DNA of 64,000 bases from Marixanthomonas spongiae (GCF_003095375.1 NZ_QEHR01000010.1:1-64000), one strand, 5' to 3'. Counted from the stretch's first letter, positions 17,093-26,203 are shown. Notes: generated from the letters alone by a model not told the origin. A program made the numbers and translations.

Positions 17093-18037
17093 ATGAATAC
17101 GTTTAAACTGACAGTTATAGTTGGCCTTTTTATACTTCCATTATCTGGTCAGGCACAGTTCTTTAAAAAACTGAAAGAAAAAGCAGAAAATGCGATAGAA
17201 AGAACCGTTTTAAACAAAACAGACCAGGAAGTTTCAAAGGGGACCAATAAGACCATAGATGACGTTATAAAAAAAGATAAAAAACCTTCTACGGAAACAA
17301 GTGAAACAACTTCAACTACTTCAAAAACCACCAATACAACTGAAAAAACAAAAGACGGGTTGCCTATTATTAAATTAGGACAAGATGAGGTAGAAGTAGA
17401 TGCCACTGAAGCATTTAAAAAAGCCATGGGAGCTAAATCGATAACCAGTCTAGACGATTCTTATACGTTTTCTTATTCGGTATTATATACAATGAACAAT
17501 GGAAGTGGAGGTGAACAAAAAGCATTATTCTTTGAACCCGGGAAAGAATACTTTGGTATATCTTTTTATGATATTGAAACTGAAAACATCGTGCTAATGG
17601 ATACCGAAAAACAAGCCATGTTTTTATTGGTAGGCGACAATGTTAAAACTGCCTTGCCAATCGCAAATGATCACCTGTTGTATTCAGCAAATTATAATAG
17701 TGTTCCCGGTAAAAATACCTCAAACACAAACCCAAAGATTGAAAAACTGGATTATAAAAAAATACTAGGCCATTTGTGTAGAGGATATAGAATTACAACC
17801 GATGAAGGTGTTTTAGTTGTTTTTATTGCTAGAAACACGCCTGTTCAATACAAAGGAGGGATTGCACAAACAGCGTATATACCAAAGTCATTATACTCTG
17901 GGAAAAATGATATGATTATGGAGTTGGCCTTTCAATCGAATAATCCCAATGAGAAACCTTTAACTATGATTTGTACCAATATTAACGCTCAAAAGCAAAC
18001 TATTAAACCCACTCAATATCAACAGTTAATAAAATAG
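17093..18037 (+). CDS. Secreted protein, DUF4412-like
   Basis: 314 residues. A cleavable signal peptide ends at GQAQ (about 21). A basic/amphipathic helix (FFKKLKEKAENAIERTV) and a Ser/Thr/Lys-rich low-complexity linker (about 60-90: TSETTSTTSKTTNTTEK) follow. The C-terminal 200 residues are beta-rich with ILGHLCRGYRI and motifs reminiscent of the DUF4412 outer-surface family. It likely acts in the periplasm or at the outer membrane. The next gene starts 7 bp downstream, so the two are probably one operon. No enzymatic residues are apparent. Confidence 0.6.
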   Translation: MNTFKLTVIVGLFILPLSGQAQFFKKLKEKAENAIERTVLNKTDQEVSKGTNKTIDDVIKKDKKPSTETSETTSTTSKTTNTTEKTKDGLPIIKLGQDEVEVDATEAFKKAMGAKSITSLDDSYTFSYSVLYTMNNGSGGEQKALFFEPGKEYFGISFYDIETENIVLMDTEKQAMFLLVGDNVKTALPIANDHLLYSANYNSVPGKNTSNTNPKIEKLDYKKILGHLCRGYRITTDEGVLVVFIARNTPVQYKGGIAQTAYIPKSLYSGKNDMIMELAFQSNNPNEKPLTMICTNINAQKQTIKPTQYQQLIK

Positions 18038-18044
18038 AAACAAC

Positions 18045-18689
18045 ATGAAAAAAATATATATATGCCTTCTTTTATTACTATGCACAACAGCTAACAATTA
18101 TGCACAAGAAATAGACCAAATATATGAAGTACTTAAAAAAAAGGCGGATAAAAGGATAGATAGTTTAAAACAAGAACCTATTGATGAAGATGAGTTTTTA
18201 CAATATAGAAATTGTCTAGGGTCAATAGCTTATTATGTTCATCAGTACCGACATTTAGAATCAAAAATCGATAATGCTGATGATTGTTTTAAAAAGTATG
18301 ATTTATACGGTGTACAAGAACTTATGTTACTTAACTCTACCAGTATTATGTATTGTACTGAAGATTTATGGAATAAATTTAACTCTTCTGATACCAATAC
18401 TTCATTAAAAAATTTAACAATGCAAACGCACTTATTAAGTTATATAAAAAACATAAGTCGCATTTATCAATATGATGAAGATTCATTAAATGAAATGGAA
18501 TATTATATAGCAAAAGTGTTTCAGTCCCCTAAAAATATGGAAGATGATACCAACGAACTACTCTATTATTTAACTAACATTCAATATATACTTAAAGAGT
18601 ACTTTCACCCAATTACAGTAATGGCCAAAGCTTTGGAAATTAATAAAACCATGGAAGCGTTACCTTGTAGTGATGGGGTGCATCGATAA
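18045..18689 (+). CDS. Small secreted protein of unknown function
   Basis: 214 residues. The signal peptide MKKIYICLLLLLCTTANNYA is followed by a mainly helical acidic protein with a few Cys and many Tyr/Asp/Glu. No family is recognised. Seven bases separate it from the preceding DUF4412-like gene, which implies cotranscription and perhaps a joint role at the envelope. Confidence 0.6.
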   Translation: MKKIYICLLLLLCTTANNYAQEIDQIYEVLKKKADKRIDSLKQEPIDEDEFLQYRNCLGSIAYYVHQYRHLESKIDNADDCFKKYDLYGVQELMLLNSTSIMYCTEDLWNKFNSSDTNTSLKNLTMQTHLLSYIKNISRIYQYDEDSLNEMEYYIAKVFQSPKNMEDDTNELLYYLTNIQYILKEYFHPITVMAKALEINKTMEALPCSDGVHR

Positions 18690-18790
18690 TACGTTTGTAA
18701 AGATTTGTATATGATACTGTTACGATTAAAACTGATTTAAAAAAAACACACTTGAAGTTTGCAAACGAGCAACAACCAAACACTTTTATT

Positions 18791-19762
18791 ATGATACGTT
18801 TATTAAAATGTAGTGTAAATAATAACCTTACTTTGGTATTACTTACGGTCCTGTTTACTGCTATATTACTGCAATCTTGTAAAAATGATAAAAAACAAGA
18901 CCAATCAAAACCTGTTGAAGTAGAAAAAGAAAAAGTGGTGGAGATAGTAACAGAAAGCATGGACTTTCAAATGCCTGATACTATTACCTCAGGATGGAAT
19001 ACATTCCGGTATATCAATAAATCGCCTCAAGTTCATTTCTTTCTAGTTGAAAAATACCCTGAAGGGAAAACAATAGCTGATGCGCAAGCAGAAGTAGTTC
19101 CTTATTTTTCAAGTGGAATGAATTTTATTAACGAAGGCGATAATGAAAAAGCCATGGACGAGTTTGGGAAACTTCCCAAGTGGTATCAAGATGTTGAATT
19201 TTCAGGAGGGTCGGGACTAGTATCTGCTGGCAAAACCTGCGAAACGACACTTGAATTACAACCTGGCTATTATATAGTGGAATGCTACGTAAAAATGAGT
19301 AATGGTGAATTCCATACTACAATGGGTATGATAGACGAGTTTGTAGTTTCAGAAGCTCAATCTGGTATAATAGAACCTACAGCCGATTATGCTATAGAAC
19401 TATCACGAGAAAACGGAATTACGTTTAAAGATTCCATTCCTTCTGGAAAACATACATTTTCTGTTACTTTTAATGATCAAGTTCAACACGAAAACTTTGT
19501 GGGCCACGATATCAACTTGGTACGATTGAATGAACAATCGGACCTTGCCACCTTAGAAAGCTGGATGAACTGGGCCAACCCCAAAGGACTTATAGAACCG
19601 GCTCCAGAGAACTTCACCTTTTTGGGAGGTGTTAATGATATGCCAGCAGGCAGCCACGCTTACTTTACGGAAACGCTTAAGCCCGGTACCTATGCGTTAA
19701 TATCTGAAGTGCCAAACACCCGCAGTAAAAACATGCTTAAAACATTTCTTATCACTGATTAG
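18791..19762 (+). CDS. Lipoprotein with two cupredoxin-like beta domains
   Basis: 323 residues from ATG 18791; an upstream in-frame TTG at 18752 would add 13 residues ahead of the signal peptide and is less likely. Lipobox LLQSC precedes a Lys/Glu-rich spacer. Two related beta-sandwich halves follow: the first (about 60-180) contains FQMPDTITSGWNTFRYINKS, GYYIVECYVKMSNGEFHTTMGM; the second (about 190-320) contains GITFKDSIPSGKHTFSVTF, GHDINLVRL and LKPGTYALISEVP. 'PGxYxxxCxV' and Met/His-rich tips recall plastocyanin-like copper proteins, but a full His-Cys-His-Met set is not visible in both halves. Its role is unknown, probably periplasmic. Confidence 0.6.
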   Translation: MIRLLKCSVNNNLTLVLLTVLFTAILLQSCKNDKKQDQSKPVEVEKEKVVEIVTESMDFQMPDTITSGWNTFRYINKSPQVHFFLVEKYPEGKTIADAQAEVVPYFSSGMNFINEGDNEKAMDEFGKLPKWYQDVEFSGGSGLVSAGKTCETTLELQPGYYIVECYVKMSNGEFHTTMGMIDEFVVSEAQSGIIEPTADYAIELSRENGITFKDSIPSGKHTFSVTFNDQVQHENFVGHDINLVRLNEQSDLATLESWMNWANPKGLIEPAPENFTFLGGVNDMPAGSHAYFTETLKPGTYALISEVPNTRSKNMLKTFLITD

Positions 19763-19825
19763 TCCCATATAGAAACAACTTGAAGACCTTTTAACCCGCA
19801 CTTGTTGATAAGATGTGAAAAGTAT

Positions 19826-19965
19826 ATTTCAGGTATTGAATTATTATGGATACTTTCGTCTTGTCTTTGTTATTTAAGAGCTATAATAGGGGAATCGTGT
19901 GTAAATCACGAGCTGTTGCGCAACTGTAAGCGAGTACTTTCGTAAGCCAGATTACCTACTTAAAT
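19826..19965 (+). ncRNA. Cobalamin (B12) riboswitch
   Basis: The core reads AATAGGGGAATCGTGTG, then AAATCACGAGCTG, TTGCGCAACTGTAAGCG and the B12-box-like GTAAGCCAGATTACCTAC. The GGGAA, CGCAACTGTAA and GCCAG elements in this order and spacing are the class signature. AGGTA (19831-19835) and TACCT (19953-19957) could form P1. A possible promoter, TTG (19802) then TATATTTC at 19823-19830, lies just upstream. The aptamer is followed by terminator-like hairpins and then nrdB 110 bp later, so B12 should repress the class I RNR genes. Confidence 0.9.
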
Positions 19966-19971
19966 AATGCA

Positions 19972-20028
19972 AGATTTGTTTTCGCATAAAAAGCAAATCT
20001 GTAGAAAGGGGTATTCTACCGTCTTTTT
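19972..20028 (+). terminator. Riboswitch expression platform: two hairpins with T-run
   Basis: AGATTTG (19972) pairs with CAAATCT (to 20000). Next, GTAGAA (20001-20006) pairs with TTCTAC (20014-20019), followed by CGTCTTTTT. The second hairpin plus T-run looks like a factor-independent terminator, implying transcription attenuation when B12 is bound. An antiterminator pairing was not worked out. Confidence 0.65.
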
Positions 20029-20074
20029 CCATATTGCTTTTTGTGTTTTAATTAACCGTTAAAATATAAAGCTT

Positions 20075-21049
20075 ATGAGCATTTTTGAAAAAAGAACCAA
20101 TTACAAACCCTTCGAATATCCGGAAGTTTTACAATTTACCGAATTATTGAACAAATCGTATTGGGTACATTCCGAATTGGATTTTACCGCCGATGTGCAA
20201 GACTTTCATTCCCACCTAAACCCACACGAAAAAGAAGCCATAAAAAAAAGCCTGTTGGCCATTGCGCAAATAGAAGTGGCCGTGAAATCATTTTGGGGCG
20301 ACCTCTACCACCACCTACCCAAGCCTGAGTTCAATGGGTTGGGCAGTACCTTTGCCGAGTGTGAATTCCGCCATTCAGAGGCCTATTCGCGCTTGCTGTC
20401 GGTTTTGGGCTATGAAGATGAATTTCAAAACCTCATGAAAGAACCGGTCATTAAAAAACGGGTGGACTATTTAACCGAAGCATTGGCGTTTACGCAATCT
20501 GCAAACCCTAAGCAATATGTTTTTTCTTTGATTCTTTTTTCCATATTGATTGAAAACGTTTCTCTCTTTAGCCAGTTTGCCATTATTCTATCTTTTACGC
20601 GGTTCAAAGGATATATGAAAAACGTAAGTAACATCATTGCCTGGACCTCTGTCGACGAACAAGTGCATGCCAATGCTGGGATCTACATCATCAATCAAAT
20701 CAAAAAAGAATTTCCAGAGTTCTTTGATGAAGAAACACAAAAAGAAATAATCGCCATTGTTAGAAAATCCATCTCTGTAGAAGAAGAAATATTGGACTGG
20801 ATATTTGCAGCCGGCGCTATTGAAAATTTAAGCAAGGAAAACTTGATCAATTTTATGAAATTCCGTGTTGACGAAAGCCTTGCCGAAATTGGAATAAACA
20901 AAACGTATCATATTTCAACAGAACAGTACAGGCCAATGAAGTGGTTTGAAGAAGAGGTTTTTGCCAACTCTTTAGACGATTTTTTTGCAAAACGACCTGT
21001 AGAGTATACCAAACACGACAAAAGCATTACCGCAGCCGATTTATTTTAA
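20075..21049 (+). CDS. nrdB: Class I ribonucleotide reductase, beta (radical) subunit
   Basis: 324 residues. The ferritin-like metal site is complete: E67, E97-x-x-H100, E160-region (LIENVSLFSQ) and DEQVH. Tyr104 lies four residues after H100 (EFRHSEAY), the same spacing as the radical-bearing Tyr of E. coli NrdB (E115, H118, Y122), so this should be a Tyr-radical enzyme. It supplies the radical for reducing NDPs to dNDPs with NrdA. The gene lies directly behind a B12 riboswitch and 180 bp upstream of nrdA, in the order nrdB-nrdA. The C-terminal tail (KSITAADLF) is the usual docking peptide. Confidence 0.95.
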   Translation: MSIFEKRTNYKPFEYPEVLQFTELLNKSYWVHSELDFTADVQDFHSHLNPHEKEAIKKSLLAIAQIEVAVKSFWGDLYHHLPKPEFNGLGSTFAECEFRHSEAYSRLLSVLGYEDEFQNLMKEPVIKKRVDYLTEALAFTQSANPKQYVFSLILFSILIENVSLFSQFAIILSFTRFKGYMKNVSNIIAWTSVDEQVHANAGIYIINQIKKEFPEFFDEETQKEIIAIVRKSISVEEEILDWIFAAGAIENLSKENLINFMKFRVDESLAEIGINKTYHISTEQYRPMKWFEEEVFANSLDDFFAKRPVEYTKHDKSITAADLF

Positions 21050-21229
21050 GTAGCAATTATAACAACAATAGTGCAAATTCATTAGGTAACACCCAATTTT
21101 AAAGCACTGCATTAAAGTTACGCGACGGCCGTACAAAGCTTGATGAAACGGTCTTTATCGTAGCTATATGATTAAAAGTGGTAGTGAATAAGCCAGTGTT
21201 GCCTTACCTAACAATAAAAAAACAATAAC

Positions 21230-22879
21230 ATGATGAACAGATATTGGTGGCTCAATGAAGAAAGTGAGCAAATATTAAACAGAGGATATTTACTAAAAGG
21301 CGAAACAGTGAAAGGAGCCATAGAGCGAATAGCAACGGCAGCTTCCAAACGATTGTTTAAACCGGAGCTCAAAGAACCTTTCATAGCATTAATAGAAAAT
21401 GGTTGGATGAGCTTGAGTTCGCCCATTTGGGCAAACATGGGGACCGAAAGGGGGTTGCCCATTTCTTGTTTTAACGTGCACGTTCCCGATACTATTGAAG
21501 GGATCACGCATAAATTGGGGGAAGTTATCATGCAAACAAAAATTGGTGGGGGTACCTCCGGCTATTTTGGGGAATTACGGGGCCGAGGGAGTGCCGTGAC
21601 CGATAACGGCAGAAGTAGTGGCGCTGTTTCTTTTATGAAGTTATTCGATACCGCTATGGATACCATTTCGCAAGGCGGGGTTAGAAGAGGGGCTTTTGCT
21701 GCATATTTAGATATTGACCATCCCGACATAATAGAATTCCTGAAAATAAAAAACATTGGGAATGCCCTTCAAAATTTATTTTTTGGTGTCTGTGTTCCAG
21801 ATTACTGGATGCAAGAGATGATCGATGGCGATACTGCCAAAAGAGAAGTTTGGGCCAAAGTGTTAGAAAGCCGACAAGAAAAAGGCTTGCCCTATATCTT
21901 TTTTACTGATAACGTAAACAGAAATAAGCCACAGGTATATAAAGACAAGGATATTCAAATTAATGCCAGCAATCTATGTTCTGAAATCATGTTGCCTTCC
22001 AGCGCAGAGGAGTCCTTTATTTGCTGCCTGTCTTCAATGAATTTAGAATTGTACGATGAATGGAAAGACACCAATGCAGTTGAATTGGCGATCTATTTCT
22101 TAGATGCGGTATTGCAAGAGTTTATTGTAAAAACAGAAGATAATTACTACCTAAAATCAGCCAACCAATTTGCAAAAAACCATAGGGCTTTAGGGCTTGG
22201 TGTGTTGGGTTGGCATTCCTATTTGCAAAAAAACAGAATCCCTTTTGAAGGGATGCAGGCAAAACAATTGACCAACACCATTTTTGACCATATAAAAAAG
22301 GAAGCCGACAAGGCAAGTAAGGAGTTGGCCGCTATTTATGGCGAACCAAAACTACTAAAGGAATATGGACGGAGAAACACGACCTTATTGGCCATTGCCC
22401 CCACAACATCTTCATCTGCTATATTAGGACAAACCTCCCCGGGCATAGAACCGTTTAGCAGTAATTATTACAAAGCAGGGCTCTCTAAAGGGAATTTTAT
22501 GCGAAAAAACAAATACCTAACACAACTGCTCGAAGAAAAAAATATAAACAATGAAGATACCTGGCGAAGCATTATGTTGAATAACGGCAGTGTACAGCAT
22601 TTAAAAGAATTGAGTATCGATGAAAAACAGGTGTTTAAAACCTTTAAGGAGATTAGTCAATTGGAAATAATACAACAGGCGTCCATCAGGCAGAAATACA
22701 TTGACCAATCTCAAAGTTTAAACTTGAACATTCCTTCAAACCTGCCCATTAAGGAAGTAAATAAATTATTGATCGAAGCTTGGCAATTAGGCATTAAAAC
22801 GCTTTATTACCAAAGAAGCCAGAGTGTTTCAAAAGAATATATCACCAACTTGGTATCCTGCGAAAGTTGTGAGGCATAA
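21230..22879 (+). CDS. nrdA: Class I ribonucleotide reductase, alpha (catalytic) subunit, short form without ATP-cone
   Basis: 549 residues, well below the 700-800 of many NrdA proteins. The N-terminus starts almost at the barrel (residue 1-60), so the ATP-cone activity domain is absent. Catalytic features are present: PISCFNV (first redox Cys), NLCSEIMLP (Asn/Cys/Glu active-site triad), ICCLSSMNLE (second redox Cys), GTSGYFGELRGRGS, the paired YYQRSQSVSKE radical-transfer region, and a C-terminal redox CESCEA. It works with NrdB. Two ATGs occur in tandem at the start. Lacking the cone, it should not be inhibited by dATP through that domain. It is cotranscribed with nrdB or has its own promoter in the 180-bp gap; this is not resolved. 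Confidence 0.93.
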   Translation: MMNRYWWLNEESEQILNRGYLLKGETVKGAIERIATAASKRLFKPELKEPFIALIENGWMSLSSPIWANMGTERGLPISCFNVHVPDTIEGITHKLGEVIMQTKIGGGTSGYFGELRGRGSAVTDNGRSSGAVSFMKLFDTAMDTISQGGVRRGAFAAYLDIDHPDIIEFLKIKNIGNALQNLFFGVCVPDYWMQEMIDGDTAKREVWAKVLESRQEKGLPYIFFTDNVNRNKPQVYKDKDIQINASNLCSEIMLPSSAEESFICCLSSMNLELYDEWKDTNAVELAIYFLDAVLQEFIVKTEDNYYLKSANQFAKNHRALGLGVLGWHSYLQKNRIPFEGMQAKQLTNTIFDHIKKEADKASKELAAIYGEPKLLKEYGRRNTTLLAIAPTTSSSAILGQTSPGIEPFSSNYYKAGLSKGNFMRKNKYLTQLLEEKNINNEDTWRSIMLNNGSVQHLKELSIDEKQVFKTFKEISQLEIIQQASIRQKYIDQSQSLNLNIPSNLPIKEVNKLLIEAWQLGIKTLYYQRSQSVSKEYITNLVSCESCEA

Positions 22880-23048
22880 CTCAATAATATTAATGTGTGG
22901 CAAAAGTTGTACGGGTTACGTATAAAAAATAAACTATATCGTTTATCAATCTTATGGAATACCGGTTGGGTCGGCCCTATGCTCAGTGTGATCATTAAGA
23001 AAAAGAGCTGATGATGATATCAGGATTTATTTAGTAACCTGTATAGCT

Positions 23049-23117
23049 ATTTTAGGACGGGTCATACAGCCATTTTAGGACGGGTCAACCCAATAGATAC
23101 TCCATAGATACTCCATA
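23049..23117. repeat. Short tandem repeats in the gap after nrdA
   Basis: ATTTTAGGACGGGTCA occurs at 23049-23064 and again at 23072-23087 (23-bp period). It is followed by ATAGATACTCC at 23093-23103 and 23104-23114 with a partial third copy. The other parts of the roughly 500-bp gap (22880-23377) contain repeat copy 6 and otherwise nothing I can identify. Confidence 0.6.
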
Positions 23118-23246
23118 GATAGTTCATTGTTTTGAAGGAATGCAATTATTTTTCCTACAACTCTAAAAAATGAATAGGAGGTATATTTTTTCTTGGTAAT
23201 TCGTTAGCAAAAGCAAAACAAAACAAAACCGATGGCTCGGATATTT

Positions 23247-23323
23247 TACGCCAATGTTGGTGTTTTCCAGCAACGCCATACAGAAAGGAAATAAGTTTAC
23301 CGTTTTAAAACACCAACAAGTGC
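23247..23323 (+). repeat. Double-hairpin dispersed repeat, copy 6
   Basis: Hairpin 1 at 23256-23274 (GTTGGTGTTTTCCAGCAAC). The second hairpin is degenerate (GTTTTAAAACACCAAC), followed by AAGTGC. It is the rightmost copy; none is found between here and 64 kb. Confidence 0.8.
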
Positions 23324-23377
23324 AAAAAAAGCAAACTAATACAGTATATTTATACCCGTAACCCAAGCGCGTGTTAA

Positions 23378-24094
23378 TTGAATGCCCTCCCCACATTTGA
23401 ACGTTTTTACCTAAAGATCAAGTCCAATAGATGGTACTGGCTGTTTGCTATCTTCTGTAGGGTCTCGTTAGCCATTGGGTTTATTGCCGCCGGAATGGTA
23501 AAGATATTTGGCGAACGTTTTGCCAGTGGGTTGTCCTCCATTCACCCAATGGGCACGTACTTAGAAGCCTTGCACCATACCGGCTATTATTATACGTGGA
23601 TTGGTTATGCACAGGTTATCGCAGCCGTATTGCTGCTTATACCCAGAACCGTAATCTTAGGGGCATTGCTCTATTTTCCTATCATTGTAAATATTTGCAT
23701 CCTTTCGTTTGCCGTTCGGTTTGAAGGGTCGTTAATAACTGCGCCACTTATGGTGCTTGCAAATGTTTTTTTGCTGATATGGAATTATGACAAACTGCAA
23801 TACATCCTCCCATTCAAAAAAAACCATACCTATCTGGTTTTTAAAAAACCCGGCACCTACCGTATGGATTTTCCCTACTACTTTTTTTCGGGAGTGGTTG
23901 TCACTATAGTTTTGGTCATTGCATTTTCTATAACAGGATACACTGTAATGCCCAGAAATTCCCTTTCCGATTGCAAACAGCAATTTAAAGAAACCGCCAA
24001 TCAAGCAGCAGGATATGCGTTTTGCGAATGCATCCATAGCAAAGGAGGGAGTTTGGATTCGTGTTTGGAAACCTATGAAAAAGCAGTACAATGA
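23378..24094 (+). CDS. DoxX-family membrane protein
   Basis: 238 residues. The start is TTG at 23378, chosen because no in-frame ATG precedes the first helix. There are five to six hydrophobic helices: about 21-41 (FAIFCRVSLAIGFIAAGMVK), 70-120 in the middle, and 166-185. The 'RVSLAIGFIAAGMVKIFG' start of the first helix is typical of DoxX/MauE-like proteins, which are small quinone- or redox-linked membrane proteins. The C-terminal tail is soluble and has three Cys (CKQQF, CECIHSKGGSLDSC), an unusual addition that could bind a cofactor or form disulfides. It is a single gene after repeat copy 6. Confidence 0.7.
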   Translation: MNALPTFERFYLKIKSNRWYWLFAIFCRVSLAIGFIAAGMVKIFGERFASGLSSIHPMGTYLEALHHTGYYYTWIGYAQVIAAVLLLIPRTVILGALLYFPIIVNICILSFAVRFEGSLITAPLMVLANVFLLIWNYDKLQYILPFKKNHTYLVFKKPGTYRMDFPYYFFSGVVVTIVLVIAFSITGYTVMPRNSLSDCKQQFKETANQAAGYAFCECIHSKGGSLDSCLETYEKAVQ

Positions 24095-24257
24095 TTTCAA
24101 TAACTATTGGTCATAGACTTTTCAATATATCGTGCTTCTTCTGAAACATGAAATTTTATTAAATGCAGTATTCCAGAAAAATAGTTCGTTAATCGCAATT
24201 ATTTATTTTACTTTTAAGCAACTTATGTAAACATAAAACCATAAGAGCTTAAAACCA

Positions 24258-26150
24258 TTGGCAAAACAACAATCCAAAAAAAAAGCATCCCTACTCGTCT
24301 TGGCTGCCTTGGGCGTCGTTTATGGCGATATAGGTACAAGTCCGCTTTATGCGTTTAAGGAGTGTTTCAATGGAGAACACGCCGCCTCTTTGACCGAAAT
24401 GCACATATACGGTATTCTTTCCCTTATTTTCTGGGCCCTAATATTGATCATCACTGTAAAGTACCTCATTTTTATATTACGGGCAGACCATCACGGGGAG
24501 GGCGGTATTTTGGCCTTGATGCAGTTGGTGTTGTCGGCTGGTAAAAACAATGGTAAGAAAAAATTACCTTATAAGTTTATTATGTTCGTAGGCCTGTTTG
24601 GTGCGGCCTTGTTGTATGGCGATGGTATTTTAACGCCAGCGATTTCGGTTATCAGTGCCATTGAAGGTATTGAGATTGCCACCCCTGCACTAAAAGATTA
24701 TGTGGTACCCATCACCATTGTAGTGCTTATATTTCTTTTTTGGCTACAAAGCCGCGGCACCGAAAGGGTAGGAAGGCTCTTTGGCCCCATTATGCTCGTG
24801 TGGTTCTTTATCATGGGATTACTGGGTGTCTTACAGATTGTGGACAACCCCGCTATTTTTAAAGCCGTGAACCCTGTTTATGCGTTTCAGTTTGTCTTGA
24901 ATGAAGGCAAGATAACGTTGTTTGTATTGGGAGCGGTGTTTTTGGTCGTTACTGGTGGGGAAGCCTTGTATGCCGATATTGGGCATTTTGGCGTTTCTCC
25001 CATTCGGAAAGCGTGGTTTGCGGTGGTGCTCCCTGGCTTGGTGCTCAATTATTTTGGACAAGGCGCTTTATTGCTGCAACATCCCGAATTTGTTAAAAAC
25101 CCGTTTTATCATTTAGCGCCTCAATGGGCCCTTATTCCGCTAATTGTTTTAGCGACCATGGCTACCATTATTGCTTCCCAGGCCATTATTTCGGGCGCTT
25201 TCTCGTTAACATTTCAAGCCGTTCAGCTTAATTATCTGCCGCGATTCAGGATATTTCATACCTCAAAAACCCACCAAGGGCAAGTGTATCTGCCAAAAAT
25301 AAATTTTTTGCTCATGGTGTTGACCATTGGCGTGGTACTGGGTTTTCAATCTTCAGAAAATATTGCAGTGGCCTATGGTATTGCTATTACGGTTACCATG
25401 GTCATTACCGATATTTTAGCTTTTTTCGTGATGAAGAACAATTGGAAATGGAGCCTGTTCTTGGTCGTTCCCGTGAGTTTGTTCTTCTTGCTCATCGATC
25501 TGTCTTTTACCACGGCCAACGCCCTTAAATTTTTACAAGGCGGTTGGTTTCCAATTTTGATTGCCTTGTTGGTCTATGCTTGTTTTTATATCTGGACCAG
25601 CCGCCAGAAATTGCTCCAAAGAAAGTTTGCGGAATACGATTTTAACCTGAATGAATTTGTAGATGGTTTCAACAGGGACGATTATTCCAATATCCCTGGT
25701 GTCGCCGTATATATGAGCTCTGCTGTTTTAGACACCCCAATGGCATTTCAGCACAACTTGAAACATAACAAAGTGGTTCACGAAAAAGTCATCATGCTAC
25801 AGATTGGGTTTAAAAACCAACCAAAAGTGAAAAAAGAGAACCGGATGACCATTAACGATTTGGGAAAAGGTTTCTATCAAGTACTTTTTAAATACGGCTA
25901 CTTGGAAGAACCTTCCATACATCACGTTTTGGATTATTGGAAAGAAGAAGAAATCATAAAAGGCTACGACGAAGAAGCATTGACATTCTACTTGGCTCGG
26001 CAAACCATTTTGGTAAAACGCGGGTCTATGGCTAACCGGCTTGCTGATTCATTCTATATTTTTATGCGGACCAACAGCCAAGATGCCACACGTTACTTTA
26101 AAATCCCTACCGATCAAGTGTATGAAGTAGGCATGCAGGTGGAAATTTAA
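24258..26150 (+). CDS. kup: Kup-family potassium uptake protein
   Basis: 630 residues. The start is TTG at 24258 (MAKQQSKKK). The signature GVVYGDIGTSPLYAFKECF at about 18-36 begins helix 1. Twelve membrane helices are visible to about 440, including GDGILTPAISVISAIEG, GGEALYADIGHFG and FQSSENIAVAYGIAITVTM. A cytoplasmic C-terminal domain of about 180 residues ends in a typical Kup tail (FYIFMRTNSQDATRYFKIP). This is the low-affinity H+/K+ symporter at the inner membrane. It is a single gene that ends convergently with the M23 gene. Confidence 0.97.
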   Translation: MAKQQSKKKASLLVLAALGVVYGDIGTSPLYAFKECFNGEHAASLTEMHIYGILSLIFWALILIITVKYLIFILRADHHGEGGILALMQLVLSAGKNNGKKKLPYKFIMFVGLFGAALLYGDGILTPAISVISAIEGIEIATPALKDYVVPITIVVLIFLFWLQSRGTERVGRLFGPIMLVWFFIMGLLGVLQIVDNPAIFKAVNPVYAFQFVLNEGKITLFVLGAVFLVVTGGEALYADIGHFGVSPIRKAWFAVVLPGLVLNYFGQGALLLQHPEFVKNPFYHLAPQWALIPLIVLATMATIIASQAIISGAFSLTFQAVQLNYLPRFRIFHTSKTHQGQVYLPKINFLLMVLTIGVVLGFQSSENIAVAYGIAITVTMVITDILAFFVMKNNWKWSLFLVVPVSLFFLLIDLSFTTANALKFLQGGWFPILIALLVYACFYIWTSRQKLLQRKFAEYDFNLNEFVDGFNRDDYSNIPGVAVYMSSAVLDTPMAFQHNLKHNKVVHEKVIMLQIGFKNQPKVKKENRMTINDLGKGFYQVLFKYGYLEEPSIHHVLDYWKEEEIIKGYDEEALTFYLARQTILVKRGSMANRLADSFYIFMRTNSQDATRYFKIPTDQVYEVGMQVEI

Positions 26151-26203
26151 CCTTTAGCTAAAATAAGACGACTTTGTTGAAGGGAAAACAATTTAAAAAA
26201 TAA

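Noticed and set aside
22807-22995. 62-aa minus-strand ORF after nrdA
   Set aside because: Overlaps the nrdA C-terminal codons and shows no domain.
3613-23323. Interpretation of the double-hairpin repeats as integron attC sites
   Set aside because: attC needs RYYYAAC and GTTRRRY core sites; GTTGGTG and CACCAAC do not fit. No integron integrase is in the window.
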